Shown here: positions 24,165 through 35,700 of the stretch, in pieces
Layout: each line of letters starts with the position of its first letter
Position numbering within the stretch: position 1 is the first letter of the stretch
Translations under genes and position numbers: made by a program
NCBI RefSeq assembly: GCF_040412425.1
Contig: NC_089795.1
Span: 80,005,163-80,069,162 of the forward strand
DNA length: 64,000 nucleotides
DNA from: Macrobrachium rosenbergii
Taxonomy: Eukaryota > Arthropoda > Malacostraca > Decapoda > Palaemonidae
Reading direction: 5' to 3'
The notes under the pieces: model-generated
The model's input: only the letters and a program-made list of their open reading frames with translations
Database searches by the model: none
What the model was told of the DNA's origin: nothing

Positions 24165-27100
24165 AAAAAAGTATAACTTGCTAAAATTAGCATATTTTTA
24201 CAAATGTCTTGGAAAAGAGGCCCTACACAGGGTTGGAAATATTTACTTTCAACTCTCCTTGAAAGGTACAGAAAATTTGTTATAGTTTTTTTTATGCCAT
24301 GTGTACAGTATGTCATCTTTCCAGTGATTTGTTTTTTTCTTTAAACTGGCCAGCCTTAAAGTTCTTCTGGTCTCGGTATTGTTAATGTATATTTAGCCCT
24401 ACAAAACACATTTCTATACAGACCCATTAACCCATATCTTCTATTGCCCTCCTCTTTTCCCCTGTCTCTTCCAATAGAGGATTGGCTCTAAAACATGGGA
24501 AGTTGTATCTCCTTACAGCCCATTCGAGTTGGCTGGCACATGCAGAGGGGATCTTCCTGTATTTTTCAGAATTGGTGTCAAAGTTCTTCACAGAATAAAG
24601 GCTATTGTCGTAAAACCATGGTTTTCATGCAGACGTAGTTTCAATTTGAGCTTCATAATTTAATAATGAACAGTCAGTTAACTGTTTTCACTCTATGCAT
24701 ATGGTTGATTTTAGATGTGGCCTTCTGTCTTCTTACTCCAAAATATTTTGGAATGGTAGTGTAAAATTATGATGGACCTGTACTCTGGCCTATAAGTAAT
24801 GCATATAGAGTCTTAAATAAATACAGAGTTGGTTTTGTTGGTTAAGTTTGAGCAAACAGCCTGTAATATTTTTTAGTGGAATATCTATTTTATGGTAAAA
24901 AGTGGTGAAGAGTGTGTGTGGTTTTGTTATCTACCTACTCATAACTTGAACAAATGTAAATTTACTAAAAATTACATACTGTGTATTTATGTTAGCTTAT
25001 ATGTGAATACACATTCAGCATCATAAATTCTGTGTATGTATGCAAGCAAGCAACCACTGTCTGTGAACCCTGCAGGAACTTCCAAACCATGATCTTTATT
25101 CAGAAGTTTTTCAGTTTGTTGATATTCAGTAAATGTCACTGAAGAATATGAGTAATCTATATTTATGCTTTCTTCCCTTGAATGTCATTCTGTTCATGTA
25201 TTAAGCTTTTACATTATAAGAGCAAGCAATTTATTGATGATTATCAGTGACCTAAGAATATCTTTTCAGATTTGGGGGTGATCTTTCCTGGTGAGAGGTA
25301 TACTGGCCAGTACAAAGGTGGTTTATAACAAATCTCAGGATTACTTATATATGAGCCATATTTAGATTTGGCTACAGCTTACAATTAAGTCTTTTTAAAT
25401 AAGTCGGGGGTCAGGACGAATGCAACAGAATTTGGTACTGATCAATATATATTCCACAGGAAGGAAACTGTTAATTGTTGAGGAGGTATGTATTCTTCTG
25501 CAATTACCTAAAATATACCTTTATTTTAACCACACAGATTCACATAATTTCTAAATAACACTGATGTCACAGTAAGTACAAATATCTTCCACACAATATA
25601 TAAAACAGTAGTAGTATGTTGTGCAAACATATTAATATTAAGTCAAAAAGCATTACAGTACTGTATAGCATAAAATTTCAAGTTAAGACAGCACAAGCAG
25701 ACCAATTTTGTATGTTATTTTCATTACCATAATGGAGAACAGTTATATGAATCAATGAAAGAGATATAATTACAGCATTGCACTGTACTTTAAAAGAAAC
25801 ATGTACAATGTTCCATTATTGGTACATAATTCGTTTGTAACAAAATTATTTTCTATGTACAGTAATGGCTCTTTAATAGTTTCCCATTTTGCTTAGTTTC
25901 TCACTTTTGAAATGTCTAACACTGTACACTAATTTTGTTGCTGATGCATTTTATTCTAAATCTCAAGAAAATAATATTTTTTGGTATGTCATTTCAGTTT
26001 TTATTATCTTCATTACCAGTATCAAGGCAGGATGTGATAGACTGACACTACAGACTGAAACTTCCAGCCAGATTTATAAATGTAGGATATAATGGCACCC
26101 TTATTAACTAGGTGACTAGGTACTTGGGCATGTTTAAAAATGTGAATCCCACACATTTAAAAATGCCAAGATTAAAATAAAGGATTGCCACTTGAAAAAA
26201 TTATACCTCTTGTTTGAAGTTGGGTCTTAAGACATTAATTTTGAACTGAACTGAACTGAAGGAGCTTCAGGCTGGAAATGGAATGAATGTATTATAGTCA
26301 AGAAGCTTCAGGTTGGAAATGGAATAAAGGTATTGGTTCATCAGTTTTAGAATCAATGAATGAAAGGACGTACCCTAAGATTCAGAGGGTAATGATGTAT
26401 GAGCCAGGATTCCCTGGTGCTCTCTTCGATTGGAAAAGGATTCCTGGTTGGAGTGGGAGTGTCTTCTGCGACCAGTATTTTCTAAATGTCATAGAAGCAA
26501 GGATGGTCTTCACTTCTGGTAATAGAGTAATGTTTTTGTAGAGGTGGTTTTTTACCATACCCTTGCAGAGTTAGTAGCAACAAAAGTAACCTGATTACCA
26601 GAAATTTTGAAATTTAACAGTGGTTTCATGGTTCTTGGCTTTCTTCTGCAAAGATCACTCTGTTCAAGAGTTGGGAAACGTTGCTTTGCTAGTTAGTATG
26701 GAGCAATTTTGGACCTGATCTTTTGCTTGCTTGTCTGGTTCAAAGTCACAAGTGTGGTTAGACAGTTACTTTGCAGGAAAGAGAGAGAGGAAATCTTAGT
26801 ATAAGTAGAATTTTGAAAACTTTTATGTACAAAATCCAGGAGACTACTTTTCCATTGTTTTGAAATCCATTTTCTAATTGCATTAGGCTGCTTTTACATG
26901 GGGGTTGATTAGATTCTTGATTTGCAAGAAGCTTTAGCAAACCACAAAAGCATTGCAAGCCTCCATGCTACTACAGTACTGATAATTCCCTCAAACATTA
27001 GTTAGGGATACTGTCCAACATGATAATAGCAGGATGACCTGAGAAGGAAATAAGGGCTTTGAGAATTGACTTGTATTGCTATGACATTCAGAATGAATGT

Positions 27101-27500
27101 GCAAGCAACCTGTAACTTTGGGAATAACACAAGCTTTCTTATGTAATCCAAGATAAAGCTGATTCTGGACCCCTTGAGGATCATACCTGTTTTAGCCTAC
27201 TGTCTGTGCATTCCTTCCCTCTAACAGCTAAAACACGAATTTTCAGCACAGTTGGAAACTATAGTTGTTAGTCTGTATTCATTTTGTCAGAAAGTGGAAG
27301 AATTATCTCTGTGTCGAGTGGGTGGCTGCTCCACCAATTTCAATGTAATAGAAACCTATACTCATGAGTGACAGCCATTGATTCTGTGGTGTGATGAGTA
27401 GGAACCAATATTTTTCTCATAGTGGCGAATTTCTCTGCTTTCTATGGAAAAGGAAAGACTGAAGTACTGTATATGCAGTCTAGAAAGATTGTTCATTTTG
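24165..27500. other. No gene supported
   Basis: AT-rich with short frames. The 84-codon plus frame at 26287-26541 (EPGFPGALFDWKRIPGWSGS..) looks protein-like, with a repeated GCTTCAGG(C/T)TGGAAATGGAAT just before it, and may be a retroelement remnant. It has no recognisable motif. Confidence 0.35.
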
Positions 27501-27539
27501 TAACAAAATCCCTCGGGTTGTAATATCCTATTCAAGGAT

Positions 27540-27780
27540 AAATGAAGACAGTGTGACCAAAATTCCTGCTCATCTTTTAACAAAATCCCTCAACAGTGTG
27601 ACCAAAATTCCTGAACCTACCTTATATTTTGGCAAAGAACGTACAGGGGCGCAAACAGATGTCATCAGTGTCTGAAAATGTGTTGTTTTCCTTAGATCTT
27701 GGTTCACTGATCTCTTTTCTGGATTAAAGGGTGAAACCCACATCAAACCAGGACGCTGGTAACCCACATCAAACCAGGGC
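27540..27780. repeat. Short tandem duplications
   Basis: CAGTGTGACCAAAATTCCTG occurs twice (near 27550 and 27595), with AACAAAATCCCTC also repeated. Further on, ACCCACATCAAACCAGG occurs twice (near 27737 and 27763). They are small direct duplications of the replication-slippage kind. Confidence 0.7.
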
Positions 27781-27972
27781 TGGTAAGGAAGAGAATAGTG
27801 TGATGTGTTCCTCTCAGGAGCAGATTTTTTGGTTCTAAAGTTCTTTCTGTAATTCTTGTTCAGGACTTCTTGTTTTTTTTTTCATGATAATCATAAGGTT
27901 TTGCTTACTCTGCAGTAGAGAGCTTTGAGGTTGAGTTAGTCTTCATCTGTTTCCAAGGATAAGCAAAAAGTT

Positions 27973-30900
27973 ATGTATGGTACAATGCAGCTCCCTTTGT
28001 ACAGTCTTTTCAGGCGTGGAACCACAGATTTCCGAGTGTTGGGCATCATTAGGTCTTTCAGGGGTACCCTCCTTTTGGGGCCTACTGTCCCACTTCATGC
28101 TTTTCTGCACCCCAGCTGCTCTCTTCCTTCATCCTACACCATCCCGTCATCAGCCATGTCACCTCCATCAGTTTCCATTCCTGGGCCTTCTACATCTGCT
28201 GCTTCCGACTCTCTTGTTCAAACTCTGTTGGATAGAATCGAAGGTGCTCTTCTGAAGAAGTACAGCCGTACGGAGTTGTTGAAATCGAAGAAATATCGTA
28301 GATCTCCCTCATCATTTTTGTCTTCCTCATCGTCTGTTCGTTCCATCCCTATCAGACATGGGAAGAAAGACTTAATAGCACCTCCACGCAAGAGGATTTG
28401 TAGGCCTTCCAGATTCACACTCCGCTTCTCCTGCAGCTGATCATCGTTTGCTGGACACAACTGTGTCAAACCTGTTCCTGATCCAGCTAGAGCTACCCCA
28501 AACTTACTTGCTTTACACGGCTGTGCTATCAAGACAAACAACTGTGTTCTTCTGGTTTAGTCAACGAAAGTTCCCTAGTTACCGACTCCCAGGTAGCAGC
28601 ACACAGGTTGGGAGAAGTCTCCTCAAATAAGCACGAATCTGCATATCGGACTTTGCAAGAAGCCACAGTTATCTTGTCTTTTTCTACTCATCCTGCTCAA
28701 GGAACGAGTGTTACTACCATGGCTGTGAAGAAGAACGACAAGGCCCCCATTAAGAAGTCAACATTGAGGGAACTTCTCCTCTTATATCTCATAGTCCACA
28801 TTCTCGATCACGAAGCTGTGACCGTTCGCCACATAACAAGCCCTACACAGTCGCACAACCATCCATGGCTGACATCTCATTGTAATAAGCACTCCTGTTC
28901 TCACGGACAGGACTGCAATCCACTCTCTCTCTCACGTGGTTGTGATTGTTCTCCAAGTAACAGGAGCTGTAACCAACCATGGCCTTCATCTCCTCATTAT
29001 GGGATACAAATTAATGCCAGTTCATCCTGATAAGAACTTGAGGAATGATGTGCAGAACTCCACAAATTGCATGGGGTCTGACATAACAGATGCCATAGAT
29101 GAAGAGGGGTTTACTTTTTTTGGCTCTAAGAAAGGTGATTAACAATTTGGAAAAGTTTGGTGGATAAAAATAATAAAACATGAGTTTAAGGTAAGAAGGA
29201 ATGATGATACAGCAAAGGAAGGGTGCCTGATTGTAACACGCATCCTCTCCATGGAGCTTGAGTTCGGTTACAAAACCCAAAGGAACTGATGGATGCTGTA
29301 AAGCCTTTAGAATTTACACAAGCCATGCAGTAGTACCACCCCATATGGCACAAAGCAAAATGAGGATTTTATGATCAAGGCGGAACAGCACAACCAAGGT
29401 ACAGTACTCTCTTGCAGCTGCAATTTTTCTAGGTATGACATGCCAGAATTTAATTAAAACTTGTGTACAATTGCCCTATACACGAGGTGCTCTAAAACTG
29501 AGAAGCAGGGCTGGATAAAGAGGATCAGGAATGTAGCCAACACTGAAATGCATCAGGGGCCTAAATAATATTGCGAAGCTAATAGTTTGAGACTTTGACT
29601 TTTTAAATATGACAAATTTTAAAAGTAATTTGTATTTTTCCTTACATACAAACCTTTGGTCTTTACATATGGGATTTGCTTTCAGCGCAAGCTGTTGGCA
29701 GCCATTTAAAAAAAAAAGGTGGATATTGGTAACTGGCTACTGATTGGAGGGGGGGGGAATCCTCCCATTCAAATGGTATGGATTCACTTGACTTATTGGC
29801 CGCGTCTGAGACAGATGCATCTCTTTTACTGCCTGCCGCTTAATTCTTTATTATTCTTTTCATTTTTTATTTGTTTTGAGATATATTGCCTATATCGAAA
29901 TAATGCAACAAGTTCTATTCTGTTACATTTTGTTATCTTTGCTCTTTCTTGCTGCGTAGTTATTCCTACACAGTTATGCTACATAATTGTTTTCAGGTCA
30001 TTCTAGCCTATGAGCCTTTCTCTTTATTTCCTCCCTAACTTGGTTTTGCCCTTTCAATATAATGCAAACCCAGCTTGGTGTTAGCCTTGGTGTTTGTTCT
30101 GTTATATCTTTTTTTCTGTTACGCATCCAAGGGGAGAGGCCTGTCTCAAGCCACCCACTATTCTATTTTTCAAACGTCTTATCAACTTCGTTATAACGAA
30201 CATCCTTCTAAATCTTTTTTCTGCTTGTTCTGAAATGTTTTCTCTCTGAACAAGCAATCTTTTTTTTTGAAAACGCAATTACTTGGAATGTTGTAGTAAT
30301 GTTTTAGTCTTTCAGATGATGCAGAGATTGAGTAACATCAAGATGGAGGAGAGTTCTCTTGCTACAGTGTGGTGGTTTTGTAACCTTTGTACGAGACTTC
30401 TGCTTGTCTTCCAGCATGGATCCCCCTCTCTTGTCACGAGGTTGATAATGCAGGACCTTTAGACAGAGTTTCCAATTTCGACAAGTCGTTTCCAAGACCA
30501 GTAGTTGTTTTGTCTGTGGATCTTGCTCTGTCTCAGGAAGGGGGTGAGTCAGGTGTTTCTATGTTCCCTCCACCTTCTCTCATTCCTGTTTTGATGGATG
30601 AGAAGTCACGGGAAGCTTTCCTGGATGAGTTCTTAGTCTCCCTCACTCTTCGTCATCGTATGATGTATTGCAGTTTCTCCGCCTTCTTTCTTCCCTTCTA
30701 GAGACGTTGGGTGGAAGAATACATTGTGACTCAGGGAAGAAGACTCATCACCAGAGCACAAGCCAACGAGCCGTGTGCAGCCAGTCGTTTCACTTTGGGT
30801 GTGCGTGCTTCATTGCTGTGTGTTTAGCTTCAAGAACTGCTTCATTCCTTGGCTTTCGACGTTGGAGTTGCAGAAGTCGAGCCTTCTCCTTCATCTTTGA

Positions 30901-31420
30901 TGTAGGCCACAAAAGTGTCTTCCCTGGACGTACCTCCCCCACCTTACATCTGCTGTCAGTGCTGCTCCCATCCAGATCATCATCTTTCCCCTTTCATTAT
31001 CCTTCGGGACACGGACGAGCGTTTCTAAAGTGCCAGAGTAGTACCCAGCATACTAGGGATTCCCTGCTTTTTCTTTTGAGAACAGTTCCTGGTTGCTGTT
31101 TTCAGTGATGCCGCCGCAGTTTATGCTCTCTAAGGAAGGAAGAATTTGCGGCCACGCAGTGTTGCATGACCTAGTTGTTTGCTTCATGTTGTACGAGAAA
31201 GAAGAGAGAGGTCAGGGGTAGGCAGATTTAGCCTTGCCCTTGTCACAATGTTCACGGCCGTGACTTTTTCTGACACTACTGCAGTTTTCCAATTGTCCTT
31301 AGGCAAGATTCACTCTGCAAAGATGAAAATGCATGTCCGAGCAGATGGTTCATGTCCATGCAATGTTGCACATTCATGCAGATGCTGTGCTGCCGTTTCC
31401 TTTCTACAATTGTTGCATGA
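27973..31420 (+). mobile_element. Probable decayed retroelement gag-like segment
   Basis: This GC-richer segment has a run of medium plus-strand frames that pass the reading from one frame to another. The first (27973-28440) has a Ser/Pro-rich part (MSPPSVSIPGPSTSAAS), a short helix (DSLVQTLLDRIEGALLKKY) and a basic Ser-rich tail (KKYRRSPSSFLSSSSSV, then PPRKRICRPSRF). This layout is common in retrotransposon gag proteins of decapods. Later pieces include VTDSQVAAHRLG and, near 30400-30700, DEKSREAFLDEFLVSLTLRH. No protease, RT or integrase motif was found, and stops break every frame. It could be the 5' part of another DIRS-like copy. A degenerate host gene is less likely. Confidence 0.4.
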
Positions 31421-31429
31421 CTGAGATAC

Positions 31430-32350
31430 AACACTCTTTGGTTGTTTTTGCTGTTTTCTTCCATCCCATCTTCTACTCAGCCTGTGCGAGTGTCAAATAT
31501 GTGGATGTTTCTTATTTCCTTCACAGTCCCGCTAGAAAACATTGCCACAGCAGGGAACATCCAGGGCTGCACCCTCATCCACGTTCATGTGGAGGTTTAG
31601 AGAAGAATGAGACAGCTCTTATGAAAGTTTTTTCCCCTGTTCATATGAAGGTTTCGTAGTGGATGGATCGTTCTTCAGAGAACATTTTCTGCCACAACGA
31701 TCGAGTGGACGGTTGGCTCACATCCATGGGACATCTGTAACAGAGCTTCCCCTCTCCCCTCCCCACATTCACGAGCTTACAACCAAGATTATCAACATCA
31801 TGGCTCTGTGCCTCCACTCTACCTTTTAGGTAGAGTCCCCTGGCAAACAAGATCGCCCTTCGAGAGCAATTTTACCCCCAAGGTCGGGCAATTGGCATCA
31901 ACAGTGCTTCCATGAAGGTGGGACTCCCATGAACATCTGGAACACAGCACCCACCCATGTTCGTGTGAACAGTGGGCATGTCTTGCCTTCCCTACCCCGC
32001 TCACATCCGAGTGAAATTGTGTTCAGCCAGCAGCCATACCACATTGAAAGCACCACTTCTAGTCAGAGACACAGACGATTGTGTTAAGGAGGAATCTCTC
32101 TCGGTGCTTCTGTCAGTAAGACTAGAAGATCGGGGTACCATTCTGTGTGAGGCCACATGGTAACTACAAGGGTCATCCTGTGGTTCAGGGAAATCATCAC
32201 TTTGTTGATGACTTGACAGAAGAGACAAAAGGGGAAAAAGGCTTAGACATCCAGATTGTCCCAAGAATGTTGAAGGGCATCCTACGCCACGGCACAGGGA
32301 TCTGGAATGACCGAACAAAATACCTATAGTTTTTTGTAAATAAAAAGGTT
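31430..32350. other. Retroelement-like tail, unassigned
   Basis: The GC-richer sequence continues from the preceding segment, with several degenerate GTTCATGTG/GTTCGTGTG-like motifs between 31550 and 31975. It ends at a plus-strand AATAAA (about 32337-32342) that could mark an element 3' end. No frame longer than about 70 codons on the plus strand. Confidence 0.35.
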
Positions 32351-32535
32351 TGTGGTTCTGGTTTCTGAAAAACTGACCAAAGTGCCAATAACAGTATACT
32401 GTAACTGACAAAAACTGTATTTCAGTAAACAAAAGACAAATTTTAGATGTCCTGTCATACTGCTCTAGAGACCATCCTCCCTACCACAATGTCATAAATG
32501 TAAGACTATTCCACTGAAATAACAGGGTCTAACTG

Positions 32536-32541
32536 TTTATT
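32536..32541 (-). terminator. Poly(A) signal of TXNDC15
   Basis: TTTATT on the plus strand reads AATAAA on the minus strand, 226 bases downstream of the TXNDC15 stop. A near-repeat of the surrounding ~45 bases (AACTG(T/C)TTATTTACATATAT) places a TTATTT variant about 40 bases closer to the stop. Confidence 0.5.
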
Positions 32542-32766
32542 TACATATATAACTGAAAAAACACAGGGTTTTAACTGCTTATTTACATATATACATAACC
32601 TATATCAATAAAAAATGTTCATACTTTCATATATATATATGGTATAATTTAACATTTGAACCTCATCTTTTACTTTCAGCACTTTCAAACTGCTTTTCAT
32701 TCTCAAGAAATGACAGAATAGTAAGAAACATCTACAACTGTTCACAAACTACAAAAACATTACATC

Positions 32767-35700
32767 TTAGTCCTGATCATTTTGAGCTTCAGCCTCACGC
32801 CAGTTATTCAGAATAGCCTCAGTCAGTTTTGCACAGAGTTCAGAAGTTAGGAATAACCATTCTGCACATATAAGAAGGAAAATCCAAGAAGCCCACAAAG
32901 CATACGGTCGCCCTTCAGCGACCTGTGATGGAAGTGTGGCCTGTAAAGAAGTAACAAAATTAAAATTATCATGTTTTAAACAAGAACTTCTCAAGTTCCA
33001 AGCATATAATTTTTATTCATGTGATATGTCTCACCCCCTTCATTTTTTAACAACATAATTCCCTTTCATATTATACAGTAATAATGTACTTTACAAAGAA
33101 TTTTGGTCATGTTACTGAATGATAAATTTTTAATACGACACTTCTTAACGAAACATGATATGAAATCCAGTAAATTCTGAAAACAAAAATGTTTTATAAC
33201 AGGAATGATTACTGCATATCAAATCTTAATATGTGAAATCTAAAGGTGGTCTTCTTTTGCTTATTTTAACTGTTTATACCATTAACATCCAATGTCTTGA
33301 TAAAAGCAACAGCAGCAAGATGTTGCTGAGATACCTTTTAAATAAAAAATTTACAAAGGAACTGAGACTTGATATATTTCTTTTACCACAGGGAAATGAG
33401 AGACCTTTTACTATGTTTAAAAAATCTAGAAGCATTGTATTCTTACTATTATAACTGATGCTCAATTGCTTGTAAAAGTAATGATATGACTGATATGCTA
33501 ATCATATAGTTAATTCGACAGCTATCTTTTCCAGAGGGAAGCCTTTATCATGTGTGACATAGGACAAATCTCAGCGCGAGCTCTTCCATTCGTTTCTGGA
33601 ATCCTCCATTTGCCAAGGAACAAAGGAATTTCATCTTTTACAGCACCATTACATAATTACTCACGTGTACCTATGGTTGTAATTAATTTGTGAACTATTG
33701 TTATTATTTGTTAAGTAAATGTAGTTAATCATTAACTGAGTATAATTATGCCTTACAGTAACTTGACAAAGGGAAAAATCAAGGTTAGTATTCCCTGTCT
33801 TTTCATTCTTCTAATTTTTTTATTTTGCATACTGTCAACCATTTTATAGCAGTCCATTGCAAGGCCATGGCTGGCAAGTAACATCATGTACACTTAACAC
33901 ACATCTATTGAAATTAACTTTCTATATATACAAAATATTTATAAAAGAAATTATTTCTCATACTACATGTAATGAGAACTAAACATCTACATGGAGTTTG
34001 TTCTGACAAACAGGTTGGGCTGCTATGTTATGTCTGGTACTGCAAACATCATCTTCCTTTTTCCCAAAAGGAATGTCCCTGCAAAACAGGGGTGCTTCAT
34101 ACAGCCAACTGCATATTTTAGGTAGGAAAATATGGTACGTGATATGTACTATCTGAACTACTTTAAAATGAAAAATGGCAACCTCTGGAAAGACAATAAA
34201 ATATGTTTACTTGGGTGATTACTTACCTAGAAGTTGCTGTTGTCACACAGATCACAATGATAACTAATACTTTGGTCTGCATCATGAATGAAGGATGCCA
34301 ATAGCTGCATTCCTGAAAATCCATAAGTATTATAATTGTACCAACACTTGCAAACAAGTCAACTCGAGTATACCTACCCTAAAGTCTGCTGAAGTCACAT
34401 TGATGTCTGTAATACTCTGGTCTGTATAGTGATTAATGAATGACAATAACTGCATTACTGAAAATTCAGAAGCATTATAACGTCCAACACCATTTCCATT
34501 GTGAAATAACAGCAGAGTAGGTGTTCCCATTACGCCATATCGAGCATTCACACTGAAAAGCAAGAAATAAACACATTACTTATTTGATTTACCTGTTAGA
34601 TGTTACACTAATAAACATAATGCTATCAATTATTCTCACAATTAATAACCCATTCAAAGCCAGTCTCAAGCCCAGACAAATGGGGAGTCAAAATCACTAA
34701 TATGAGCATTCCAAATTTGCAAAACATAGTACAAATACTAATGAAAGTATTAAATAAAATGGTCCAAGTATCTAAATGCCTGTAAATAGGAAGGGAGTGC
34801 ATAGAATCCCAAGACAAAATAAAAATCATGGAGTTTAGTAAAACTAAGCACAGTGATTGTTGGAACATTGATAAGAAAGAGTAGGTAGGTTGTATTAGAG
34901 ATATTGGCAGGAAAATAGGCATATGAATGGTTGGGTATAATGGAGCAGAAAAAAAAATTGAGGGAAACAAATATCAATTCTTGTTGGATGACAAGAAAAG
35001 TCAATTGGCATACTGGGTGGCACAGCTCACTGGTAAGGCATTATGCTCAATATCAAGTCCCAGGTTTCATCTCTGGCCTCTCCTCACCAAGCACCCCAAC
35101 TGTGAACTGGTACCAATGTCAGCTAACAAAAAGTCAAAAGAAACTGGCTACCCTAATGAGCTATCATGCAGCCTAGTACGCATGTTACTCAACAAGATTT
35201 ATCCTGATACCATTTAATAGTGCTGACCCCAACTTTGGATTCAGGTCTATAATGAAATGGCAGATATGGAAGTGGGATAAATAACCAGGAGCAAAAATAG
35301 AAAAATAGGGATGAGTGTGTTATGCTAGCAGAACTACTATTAGTTTTGAGGATGTAACAGGGAAATACAGCTTTGGAGAGAGAAACCAAGAGGGAGAGGA
35401 GATACTGTACTGGCATCATAACTGCTAAGGATCAAGAAAAATTACTGAACACAAAATGCCAAGACATTTACAGACAGGTCAATAACATAAGTGTAAAAAG
35501 CTGAAACACAGCTTGCTCTTATCATGATTAGTGTAGATTAAACCAAGAGAAAGGATTTGATTTTTATGAAAGGTGATAAGTTCTTGACAAAGCACACTAA
35601 TAAAATGATAGAGAAATACATGAAGTGGATGGTATCTTAAGTAAAGAAGAAAGCCTAACTTGACAAAGCACACTGGATTGACGTGTGAACATTATTTGAA

